DNA of 10,602 nt from Thermoleophilia bacterium (GTDB lineage Bacteria; Actinomycetota; Thermoleophilia; Gaiellales; Gaiellaceae), in contig JAERMP010000048.1 of the NCBI GenBank assembly GCA_016844515.1, positions 1 through 10,602 on the forward strand. The letters are read 5' to 3'. Shown one piece after another: positions 1 to 6,228 of the stretch. A program made the translations under genes and the position numbers. The notes below the pieces were generated by a model. The model had not been told where the DNA came from. It ran no database searches and saw nothing but the letters and a program-made list of their open reading frames with translations. Every line of letters starts with the position of its first letter. Positions within the stretch are counted from its first letter, which is position 1.

Positions 1-1467
1 GAACGGTTTCTGACAACCGGTGTGGACGAGGAGACATACGCGGCGATCGGCGAGCTGCCGCGAGGCCGCGGGATTCTCGGCGTGGTCATCCGAGAGGCGA
101 AGCCGCTGCGTCTGCACGACATCGCCGAGGACCCCCGCTCCGTGGGCTTCCCTGCGCATCACCCACCGATGCAGACGTTCCTCGGAGTTCCGATCCTGCT
201 CCGCGGCGTCGTGTACGGGAACCTGTACCTCACGGAGAAGGAGAACCGTGGCGATTTCACGGAGGACGACGAGGAGCTCACGCAGCTCCTCGCCGCGCAA
301 GCGGCCGTCGCAATCGAGAATGCGCGCCTGCACGAATCGTCGACGCGCTGGCTTCGGCAGCTCGAGTCGCTGAACGAGATCGGGAACGCGCTCGCATCGC
401 AGCTCGAGCTCGAGCCGCTTCTCGCCATCGTCGCCGCACGCCTGCGCGAGCTTGTCCACGCGAGGCTCGTCCTCATCGCGCTGCCCGCTACGCCGGAGGC
501 GCTCCGCGTCGCCGCGGCTGACGGCGAGGGTGCCTCCGCCGCGATCGGCACACGCCTGCAGCTCGGCGCCTCGAAGGTAGGCAGAGTGCTGGAACGGGCC
601 CGGAGCGAGCGAGTCGACGCAATGTTGGAGGATCCTGAGGTCGACCAGCAGACGGCCCGCGACCTCGGCGTCACGACTGCGCTCTACGTCCCGCTCATCG
701 TCCACGGTCGCGCAATCGGTGTCATCGCAGCTCATGACAAGGAGGGAAACGACCCGCGGTTCTCAGACGAGGACATCCGCCTCGGCGAGTCCCTCGCGAA
801 GCGGGCGGCGATCGCCGTCGATCTCTCGCAGCGCGTCAGCCGGGACGCGATGCGCCGGGTCGTCGAGGCACAGGAGCTCGAGCGCAGGCGGCTAGCCCGT
901 GAGCTGCACGACGAGACCGGGCAGGCCCTGACGTCGATCCTGCTCGGGCTCAAGGCGCTCGAGCACTCAGTCGAGACTGATCAGGGCCGGGAGGGAGTTG
1001 CAGCGGTGCGTGAGCTCGTCGTGTCGACGTTGCAAGACGTGCGCCGTCTCGCCGTCGAGCTGAGGCCGACCGCTCTCGACGACTTCGGCCTCGCTCCTGC
1101 TCTGGAGCGGCTCGCGGAGACGGTCAGGCAGGACACGTCGATCGAGGTCGATCTCGAGGTCGGGATCAGTGGCGAACGCCTTCCGGCCGACGTCGAGACG
1201 ACGATGTACCGGATCGTGCAGGAAGCGCTCACGAATATCTCCAAGCACGCCGGTGCCACGAGGATCAGCATCCTGCTGGCACGGAAGGAACGCGCCGTCG
1301 TGGTCGTCGTCGAGGATGACGGCGACGGCTTCGACCCAGGCGGTGAAACCGCTGGGCTCGGCTTGGCCGGGATGCGGGAGCGCGTGACGCTGCTTGGCGG
1401 GCAGCTCCGAGTCGAGACGAGCCCCGGTCGCGGAACGACCATCGCCGCCGAGGTTCCGCTGCTGTGA
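1..1467 (+). CDS. Tandem-GAF sensor histidine kinase, DevS/DosS-like (5' end outside window)
   Basis: Probable cytoplasmic sensor kinase that autophosphorylates on His and passes phosphate to the regulator that overlaps it. The frame is open to the left edge, so the start lies upstream; the GTG at 22 is internal. Order: end of a first GAF domain (to about nt 330), a second GAF (about 400-830), the HisKA_3 dimerisation helix with H-box RELHDETGQ (phospho-His codon at 907), and a HATPase_c domain with N-box EALTNISKHA and G-boxes EDDGDGFD and GLGLAGM. The first GAF contains HHPPM followed by GNLYL, with the last His (codon at 160) 22 residues before the Tyr (codon at 226). That is the spacing of the heme ligand His149 and distal Tyr171 of mycobacterial DevS, so a heme-based O2/NO/redox sensor is likely but inferred. 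No membrane segment is visible in this part. A soluble GAF kinase for another ligand remains possible. Confidence 0.93.
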   Translation, partial: ERFLTTGVDEETYAAIGELPRGRGILGVVIREAKPLRLHDIAEDPRSVGFPAHHPPMQTFLGVPILLRGVVYGNLYLTEKENRGDFTEDDEELTQLLAAQAAVAIENARLHESSTRWLRQLESLNEIGNALASQLELEPLLAIVAARLRELVHARLVLIALPATPEALRVAAADGEGASAAIGTRLQLGASKVGRVLERARSERVDAMLEDPEVDQQTARDLGVTTALYVPLIVHGRAIGVIAAHDKEGNDPRFSDEDIRLGESLAKRAAIAVDLSQRVSRDAMRRVVEAQELERRRLARELHDETGQALTSILLGLKALEHSVETDQGREGVAAVRELVVSTLQDVRRLAVELRPTALDDFGLAPALERLAETVRQDTSIEVDLEVGISGERLPADVETTMYRIVQEALTNISKHAGATRISILLARKERAVVVVVEDDGDGFDPGGETAGLGLAGMRERVTLLGGQLRVETSPGRGTTIAAEVPLL

Positions 1468-2102
1468 CGATTCGTGTCCTTGTTGTGGACGATCACGCGG
1501 TCGTCCGCAGTGGGTTGCGACGAGTCCTGGATGCCGAGAAGGACATCGAGACCGTCGCGGAGGCTGCGAACGCCGAGCGCGCCGTCTTCGAGGCTCTAGA
1601 GCACAAGCCCGACGTCGTCCTGCTGGACGTCGTCATGCCCGGCAAGAGTGGCATCGAGGGCATGCCGGCCCTCCTCCAGGCGGTGCCGGACGCTCGAATC
1701 CTCGTGCTTTCGATGCAGGACGACCCGCAATATGTTCGGGAAGCGTTCGAGGCCGGCGCCAGCGGATACGTGCTCAAGGAGGCCGCGGATACCGATGTCG
1801 TCGACGCCGTGCGTGCCGTGGCCGCCGGGGAGAGGTACGTGCATCCGGCCCTTGGGGCCCGGCTCGTCGCCGCCGAGACCGAGGCGCGCAAGCGAGCCGA
1901 ATCGGACCCTCTCTCCGAACGGGAGCGAGAGGTGCTCCGACTACTCGCTCTCGGCCATACCAACCAGGAAATCGCTGCGCTGCTCTACATCTCGGTTCGC
2001 ACGGCGGAGACGCATCGAGCGCACATCATGCAGAAGCTCAGCCTTTCGAGCCGCGCCGAGCTCGTGCGCTATGCGCTCGATCACGGCTTGATCGAGGGCT
2101 GA
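1464..2102 (+). CDS. NarL/FixJ-family response regulator, partner of the GAF kinase
   Basis: DNA-binding response regulator of 212 aa, normal length for the family. The receiver domain (about 1-120) has acidic pair D9/D10, phospho-acceptor D55 in LLDVVMP, Ser83 at the conserved Thr/Ser position and Lys105. A LuxR-type helix-turn-helix follows (about 147-207), with the typical SEREREVLRLLALGHTNQEIA segment and the recognition helix around VRTAETHRAHIMQKL. The GTG start overlaps the kinase stop in a GTGA tetranucleotide, which implies translational coupling and one transcript. It is probably phosphorylated by the upstream kinase and acts as a transcription factor, perhaps on the neighbouring stress genes. 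The recognition helix does not closely resemble mycobacterial DosR, so target sites cannot be assumed to be the Dos box. Only three bases separate its stop from that of the convergent universal stress gene. Confidence 0.94.
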   Translation: MTIRVLVVDDHAVVRSGLRRVLDAEKDIETVAEAANAERAVFEALEHKPDVVLLDVVMPGKSGIEGMPALLQAVPDARILVLSMQDDPQYVREAFEAGASGYVLKEAADTDVVDAVRAVAAGERYVHPALGARLVAAETEARKRAESDPLSEREREVLRLLALGHTNQEIAALLYISVRTAETHRAHIMQKLSLSSRAELVRYALDHGLIEG

Positions 2103-2105
2103 CCC

Positions 2106-2477
2106 TCAGCCGACGACGAGGACGTCGCAGACCGCCCGGCGTACGACCTCCGCGCTGACCGACCCCGGAGCAGGCTCGCCATCGTGGCTTCTCCGGCCGA
2201 CGACGAGGAGATCCGCGTCGAGCTCGGTCGCAGTCGTGACGAGCTCATCGGCCGCGTCGCCGGCGCGGTGTACGTATGTCGCGGTCACGAGCCGGTCGAG
2301 AAGCCATGCTCGTGCTTCTGCCAGAACGTCCGGCTCGGTCGGGGCATCGGTCGGGTCGACGCTCACCACCGTGAGCGTCGACCCGTATCCGACCAGGTGC
2401 GCGGCAGCATCGAGTGCGCGCCGGGCGCCTTCACTCCCGTCGAAGCCGACGATGATGTTCTTCGGCTGCGCAGCCAC
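2106..2477 (-). CDS. Universal stress protein (UspA family), short single domain
   Basis: Single Usp domain of 123 aa, a little shorter than the usual 140-150. The N-terminal strand and loop IIVGFDGSEGARRAL and the C-terminal half, with DADLLVVGRRS, PGSVS and CDVLVVG, are typical of the fold. The ATP-binding family has G-2x-G-9x-G(S/T). Here the second Gly is Ser (G94-R-R-S97) and the loop before the GS at 105-106 is two residues shorter, so nucleotide binding is uncertain. GTG is taken as start: an in-frame TGA lies eight codons upstream (2499-2501), and a purine-rich AAGTGGAAG lies between the two. Usp proteins help cells survive hypoxia, stationary phase and stress. In mycobacteria such genes sit beside or under devR-devS, which fits the adjacent GAF kinase and regulator. 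It is convergent with that regulator and could share a transcript with the gene upstream only through the stem-loops at 2557-2626. Confidence 0.9.
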   Translation of the reverse strand: MAAQPKNIIVGFDGSEGARRALDAAAHLVGYGSTLTVVSVDPTDAPTEPDVLAEARAWLLDRLVTATYVHRAGDAADELVTTATELDADLLVVGRRSHDGEPAPGSVSAEVVRRAVCDVLVVG

Positions 2478-2556
2478 CCGTGCATCGTGCTTCCACTTTC
2501 ACTCCGTAGCCTCCGCGGTCGACCCGATTTCGAGCGCGGAAAACTACGCAAGCCGA

Positions 2557-2578
2557 GGGGGCGGCTTTCGCCGCCCCC
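2557..2578 (-). terminator. Very stable GC hairpin with GAAA tetraloop, probable terminator or processing element
   Basis: A perfect 9-bp stem, GGGGGCGGC paired with GCCGCCCCC, has a four-base loop that reads GAAA on the minus strand (GNRA type) and TTTC on the plus strand. It lies about 60 bases past the stop of the minus-strand membrane-protein gene and 80 bases ahead of the stress-protein start. No U-run follows directly; a short TTTT occurs about 15 bases further on the minus strand, so it is not a textbook intrinsic terminator. It could instead stabilise a 3' end or cause partial termination between the two genes. Confidence 0.6.
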
Positions 2579-2589
2579 TGCTAGCACTC

Positions 2590-2626
2590 CGGGAGGTCGG
2601 AGCTCTCTTGATCCGAGGGCCTCCCG
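2590..2626 (-). terminator. Second stem-loop just after the membrane-protein gene
   Basis: CGGGAGG (2590-2596) pairs with CCTCCCG (2620-2626), and inside it TCGG (2597-2600) pairs with CCGA (2613-2616), leaving a three-base bulge at 2617-2619: 11 pairs in all. A competing 7-bp inverted repeat, TGATCCG (2609-2615) with CGGATCA (2634-2640), uses part of the same arm and includes the stop codon of the minus-strand gene. The two folds exclude each other. Together with the GAAA hairpin this makes a likely transcript-end region. Confidence 0.45.
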
Positions 2627-2637
2627 CCTTCCCCGGA

Positions 2638-3240
2638 TCAGCCTGTGACCGGCGTCGTCGACGCCATCGGTCGTGCGGGCTCCGTCGCAGGCCATGCCCG
2701 GCTGAACAGCGCGAACGCGAGGATCACAAGCCCGATCCCCGTCAGTAGCAGCGCGATGCCGACGACCAGGCCGAAGACCGCTAGCCGTTCGGCCATGTAG
2801 CTCACGTTTAGAGCCGTCGTCAGCGCTGTCTCGGTCACCCAGATATCCCGGGCGCCGTTCGACGTCGGCTGGCCACTGTCACCCTTCGCGGCGGCGGCGG
2901 CATCGTTCGTTCCCGCGGGATCTTCCGGATTGGCAGCCGACTCGTACCGACCCATCTCGGCATACGTCAGGCCACCCGTGCTCTCAAGCGTGTGCTCGCG
3001 CATGATCTTCGCGAACGCGCGCGCCTGATCGCCGGTCGCAACCTGCTCCCCTGCCCACTTCTCCGCGTACTTGGCAACCGCGGGGTCGTCAGCCGAGCCG
3101 AAGGTAATGCCCTCGCCCTTGATCGCGTCGCGGGTGGTGTTGAACCCGCTGACGCCCATGAAGATTGCAACGATGCCGAAGACGATCATCACGCCTCCGG
3201 CGATGAACCCGCCGATCTCCCAGATCTTCTTACCTTTCAT
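2638..3240 (-). CDS. Two-helix membrane protein of unknown function, conserved-hypothetical type
   Basis: 200 aa with hydrophobic helices at about residues 8-31 and 153-179 and a 120-residue hydrophilic middle that probably faces the outside. The middle has conserved-looking elements: GDQARAFAKIMREHTLESTGG, which ends in TYAEMGRYE, and, just before helix 2, ARDIWVTETALTTALNVSYMAERLA. It also holds a low-complexity Ala/Gly/Asp stretch (about 105-128). From memory, similar actinobacterial proteins are often mislabelled as ring-opening dioxygenase LigA; nothing catalytic is visible here. The ATG at 3240 is chosen over the upstream in-frame ATG at 3318 because AGGAGG stands seven bases before it and the protein then begins MKGKKIWEIGG directly ahead of helix 1. 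It sits between a Usp gene and an acetyltransferase fusion, behind a structured leader. Function unknown; a membrane stress protein or small receptor is only a guess. Confidence 0.85.
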   Translation of the reverse strand: MKGKKIWEIGGFIAGGVMIVFGIVAIFMGVSGFNTTRDAIKGEGITFGSADDPAVAKYAEKWAGEQVATGDQARAFAKIMREHTLESTGGLTYAEMGRYESAANPEDPAGTNDAAAAAKGDSGQPTSNGARDIWVTETALTTALNVSYMAERLAVFGLVVGIALLLTGIGLVILAFALFSRAWPATEPARPMASTTPVTG

Positions 3241-3247
3241 CGCTCCA

Positions 3248-3253
3248 CCTCCT
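3248..3253 (-). promoter_or_regulatory. Strong Shine-Dalgarno AGGAGG of the two-helix membrane protein
   Basis: On the minus strand AGGAGG stands seven bases before the ATG at 3240. This is the strongest ribosome site in the window and fixes the start 26 codons downstream of the first in-frame ATG. Confidence 0.85.
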
Positions 3254-3270
3254 GAGCGGTATGGACTAGT

Positions 3271-3360
3271 TGTGCGCAGGCTCGCCGAATCGCATCGAGA
3301 TTCCATCGGCAGAAGCACCGCGCTGGGCTGCTCGGAAGCCGCCCTTTCCGTGCGGGAAAG
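3271..3360 (-). ncRNA. Structured leader or small RNA candidate upstream of the membrane-protein gene
   Basis: Between the acetyltransferase stop and the next ribosome site, the minus strand can form consecutive helices. (a) CTTTCC (3360-3355) pairs with GGAAAG (3349-3344). (b) GGGC-G-GCT, loop TCCG, AGC-A-GCCC (3344-3325) has one G/A mismatch. (c) GCGCGG (3323-3318) pairs with CC-T-GCGC (3280-3274). (d) Inside (c), GCC then GAATC (3310-3308, 3303-3299) pair with GATTC then GGC (3291-3284), with a 4-base GATG bulge and 7-base loop. The block ends about 18 bases before AGGAGG. It does not match a riboswitch class I can name. It may be a 5' leader, the 3' end of the upstream transcript, or chance pairing in GC-rich DNA. 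It was folded by eye only. Confidence 0.35.
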
Positions 3361-3375
3361 TACGCAGGTGTCCGC

Positions 3376-6036
3376 TTACCAGGTCTTTGTTCGCGTGACG
3401 GCCCGCGGCGATCGAACCCGAATCCGGGCATCGACGACCACGCAGCGGTCCGGCAACGCAAGCACGGGATTGAGATCGAGCTCGGCAACCGCCGGGTGGT
3501 CCTCTCCCAGCCGCGCGAGTCGGTGAACCAGATCCGTCAACGCAGGAACACTCGCTTCTGGCGCACCGCGGAACCCCGCGACGAGCTTACCCGCCTTTCC
3601 TTCGCTCACCATCTCCTCTGCGTCGACGTCGGTGAGCGGCGCAATCCGGAAGGTCGCATCTCCGATCAGCTCCGCGAACACACCGCCCGGGCCGAATGCG
3701 ACGAGCGGGCCGAACATCGGGTCCTGGACGACTCCGGCGAGGAGCTCCGCGCCTCCCGAGATCATGGGTTGAACGACGACCGGGCAGCCAATGCGTCCGG
3801 CAGCGTCACGCACGGCGGCTTCGTCTTCGAGCTCGAGCGCGATCCCGCCGGTCTCGGTCTTGTGTGCACCTGGCGTCGCCGTCTTCACGACGGCCGGGAA
3901 CCCGAGTTCGCGCGCGGCCGCAACCGCCTCGTCGGGTGTGTCGGCGAGCAACTCGGGTACGAGGGGAACGCCGTAGGCGAGTAGCAGCTCCCGCACGTCG
4001 GCAGGATCGAGCCATGCATCGTCCGCACGACCCAGCGAGCTCTCGATCACGCGACGAGCGCTCTCACGGTCGATGCCGCCGACGACGGGGACCGCACCAT
4101 GAGGACGGCGGAGCCAGTCCGCGCGCTCTGCGGCGCGCCCGAGCGCTCGGGCGGCCGACTCCGGATACCCGAACGCAGCGACATGAGGCGACCCGCGGAA
4201 CGCCTTGGGGATCCCCTCGGACGACATGACGACCGCGAGTATGGGCTTGTCGCTACTTGCGTTCCGAGCAGCGCGTTCAACTGCTTCTGCAACCTCGTCC
4301 GCGGTCGCGCTGACCGCGGGCACGAACAGTACGACGACTGCGCTGATGCGCGGGTCGGCGACCAGGTGAGGCAGCATCTCCGCGTACGTCTCCGCAGTCG
4401 CACCTCCCAGCATGTCGACGGGGTTGGCGACGCTCGCCTCGGCGGGAAGGGCGCTTCGCAGCGCCGCTACGGTGGAATCGCTGAGCGGCGGCAACTCCAA
4501 CCCAACGGCTTCGCAGGCATCTGCGCACAGAATTCCCAGACCTCCCGCGTTCGTGAGGATCCCGACCGATCGGCCCGAGAGCCGAGGCTGGCTCGAGAGC
4601 AATCCCACCGTGTCGATCAGCTCTTCGAGCGATCCCGCGCGGGTGACCCCGGCTTGGCGAAAGAGCGCGTCGACGGCGGTTTCCGAGCCCGCCAGAGCAG
4701 CGGTATGGGAGGTCGCAGCGCGCTGACCACTCGCCGACGTCCCACTCTTCAGCGCGAGGATGGGCTTCCGGCGCGCGACGCGGCGCGCGAGGCGCCCGAA
4801 GCGGCGCGGGTTGCCGAAGGACTCGACGTAGAGCAGGACCGCCTCGGTCGCCTCGTCGTCCTCCCACCACTCGAGCAGGTCGTTGGTGGAGACGTCTGCC
4901 TTGTTTCCGATCGATATGAAGGCCGACAAGCCGAGGCCGCGGGTCACCGCAGCCTCGAGCAGCGCCAGGCCCAGCGCCCCACTCTGTGACGAGAAACCGA
5001 TGTTCCCGGGGGAGGCGGCGCGACCGGCGAACGTGGCATTCAGGTTTGGGCCCGCGACGGAGATCCCGAGGCAGTTCGGCCCGATGAGCCGCGCACCGTG
5101 CGCGCGGACGAGCGCGAGGAGCTGGTCTTGCCGCTCGGCGCCTTCACTTCCCGTCTCGGCGAAGCCCGCCGAAATGACGATGAGCGCACGAACGCCCTTC
5201 TCGAGCGCCTCCCGGGCTGCGTCCAACACTCCGATCGCCGGAACGCAGATAACGGCAAGGTCGACCTCGTCCGGCACGTCCCCTATGGCGCGGTAGCCAC
5301 GCACACCCGCTACGGCCGTGCCGTCCCGGTTCACCGGATACGCAGCACCTGCGAAGTCCGCCGCAAGAATGTTCCGGAACAGCTCGCCCCCGATCGTTCC
5401 GTGACGCCGAGAGGCCCCGATCACGGCGACGCTGCGCGGCTCGAAGAACGGCCGGAGCGACGCCGTAACGGCGACGTGATCGCGCTCGTCGACACGCTCC
5501 TCGTACCGCTCCGTGAGCGCGATCGGGAACGTGATCTCGATCTCGCCCCCCGCGAGCTCTCTCGTGAGCTCGAACCCGATCGCCCCGAAGACCCCGAGCA
5601 TGTTGCGGTTGTCCGCAAGCACCTCGGCGACGATCCTCTCGATCCCCTGGCGACCGGCCAGCTCGGCGAGCTGCTCGACGAGCCGCGTACCGATACCCCT
5701 TCGCTGATACGCGTCCGCGACCGCGAAGGCCGCCTCTGCGATGGTGGGATCGCGTAATCGTTCGTAGTTGGCCACAGCGACGACCCGCTCAGTGCCGTTC
5801 TCGAGAAAGGTCCCGAGCAGCGCCCCGCGGTCATGCCAGTTGGGGTCGATGAGCTGCTCGACGAGCTCCGGTCCGAGGCGGGGAAAGCCGTGGAATCGCA
5901 AGTACAGACTGCGCTGCGAGAGCGCTCCGAAGAACTCGAGCAGCTCGTCTTTGTCCTCGCGGCGCGGCGGGCGTAGGCGCAGGGTCGCCCCGTCCCGAAG
6001 GATCACGTCGACGACATCAGCGGTCATGGAGCTCAT
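3376..6036 (-). CDS. GNAT / ADP-forming acyl-CoA synthetase fusion, Pat-type protein lysine acetyltransferase
   Basis: 886 aa. An N-terminal GNAT acetyltransferase (about 18-175) has acetyl-CoA motif A QRRGIGTRLVEQL and a Glu (E101) at the usual catalytic-base position, 10 residues before the Gln of that motif. CoA-binding Rossmann (about 197-292, SVAVIGASRRHGTIGGELF), succinyl-CoA-ligase-like (about 305-640) and ATP-grasp (about 675-875) domains follow. This order, GNAT first, is the reverse of Salmonella Pat and is known from a Streptomyces lividans enzyme that acetylates acyl-CoA synthetases. Both candidate phospho-histidines of the ADP-forming synthetase family appear present: H444 in SHTAALAGS and H725 in HKTETGG. 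Genuine synthetase activity is therefore possible as well as acyl-CoA sensing. No cyclic-nucleotide domain is fused. The start is uncertain: ATG 6036 or 6027 fits the domain edge, while ATG 6075 adds 13 unconserved residues and has GAAGAGG too close. Probable targets are metabolic enzymes such as Acs. Confidence 0.9.
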   Translation of the reverse strand: MSSMTADVVDVILRDGATLRLRPPRREDKDELLEFFGALSQRSLYLRFHGFPRLGPELVEQLIDPNWHDRGALLGTFLENGTERVVAVANYERLRDPTIAEAAFAVADAYQRRGIGTRLVEQLAELAGRQGIERIVAEVLADNRNMLGVFGAIGFELTRELAGGEIEITFPIALTERYEERVDERDHVAVTASLRPFFEPRSVAVIGASRRHGTIGGELFRNILAADFAGAAYPVNRDGTAVAGVRGYRAIGDVPDEVDLAVICVPAIGVLDAAREALEKGVRALIVISAGFAETGSEGAERQDQLLALVRAHGARLIGPNCLGISVAGPNLNATFAGRAASPGNIGFSSQSGALGLALLEAAVTRGLGLSAFISIGNKADVSTNDLLEWWEDDEATEAVLLYVESFGNPRRFGRLARRVARRKPILALKSGTSASGQRAATSHTAALAGSETAVDALFRQAGVTRAGSLEELIDTVGLLSSQPRLSGRSVGILTNAGGLGILCADACEAVGLELPPLSDSTVAALRSALPAEASVANPVDMLGGATAETYAEMLPHLVADPRISAVVVLFVPAVSATADEVAEAVERAARNASSDKPILAVVMSSEGIPKAFRGSPHVAAFGYPESAARALGRAAERADWLRRPHGAVPVVGGIDRESARRVIESSLGRADDAWLDPADVRELLLAYGVPLVPELLADTPDEAVAAARELGFPAVVKTATPGAHKTETGGIALELEDEAAVRDAAGRIGCPVVVQPMISGGAELLAGVVQDPMFGPLVAFGPGGVFAELIGDATFRIAPLTDVDAEEMVSEGKAGKLVAGFRGAPEASVPALTDLVHRLARLGEDHPAVAELDLNPVLALPDRCVVVDARIRVRSPRAVTRTKTW

Positions 6037-6228
6037 TCTCGCGCCGGAGCGGTCAAGCGGCGAGCGCCTCGGCATGCCTCTTCAGTAACTTTCGCGCGTC
6101 GCCGTGCCAGCAACCCGCATAGAGCGCATCGCCCAGACATCGCGACCACTCTGTGGCCAGAACTGCCGACACACATCGGGGAAGTGCCGGTCGTCTGGTA
6201 CGGGGAAATGCGGAGACGTGAGGTGCGG
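6037..6228. other. Spacer between membrane kinase and acetyltransferase fusion, no gene seen
   Basis: 192 bases lie between the stop of the minus-strand kinase and the chosen acetyltransferase start. I see no RNA gene, no convincing terminator and no clear promoter. A TTGACC on the minus strand (about 6050-6055) has no -10 at a proper distance. The length suggests the acetyltransferase has its own promoter rather than being translationally coupled to the kinase. Confidence 0.5.

Noticed and set aside
1394..2158. Open frame overlapping the first response regulator in another frame
   Set aside because: The product is Arg/Gly/Pro-rich with no motif. The regulator in the other frame has all receiver and helix-turn-helix landmarks.
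3258..3272. GGACTAGT as a possible DosR-type half site ahead of the membrane-protein gene
   Set aside because: The ACTAGT core lacks the central spacer of the DosR palindrome and the second GGACT arm is missing.
3241..3318. N-terminal extension of the two-helix membrane protein from ATG 3318
   Set aside because: The 26 extra residues are charged and unlike a signal or helix, run through the structured leader, and lack a ribosome site. AGGAGG points to ATG 3240.
3395..3425. Minus-strand GGGTTCGATC resembling a tRNA T-loop
   Set aside because: It lies in the last codons of the acetyltransferase fusion, and no acceptor, D or anticodon arms can be drawn around it.
4099..4989. Long plus-strand open frames opposite the acetyltransferase fusion (also 5098-5757 and 3496-3984)
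   Set aside because: They are Arg-rich antisense shadows without domain motifs, while the minus strand encodes a continuous multi-domain enzyme.
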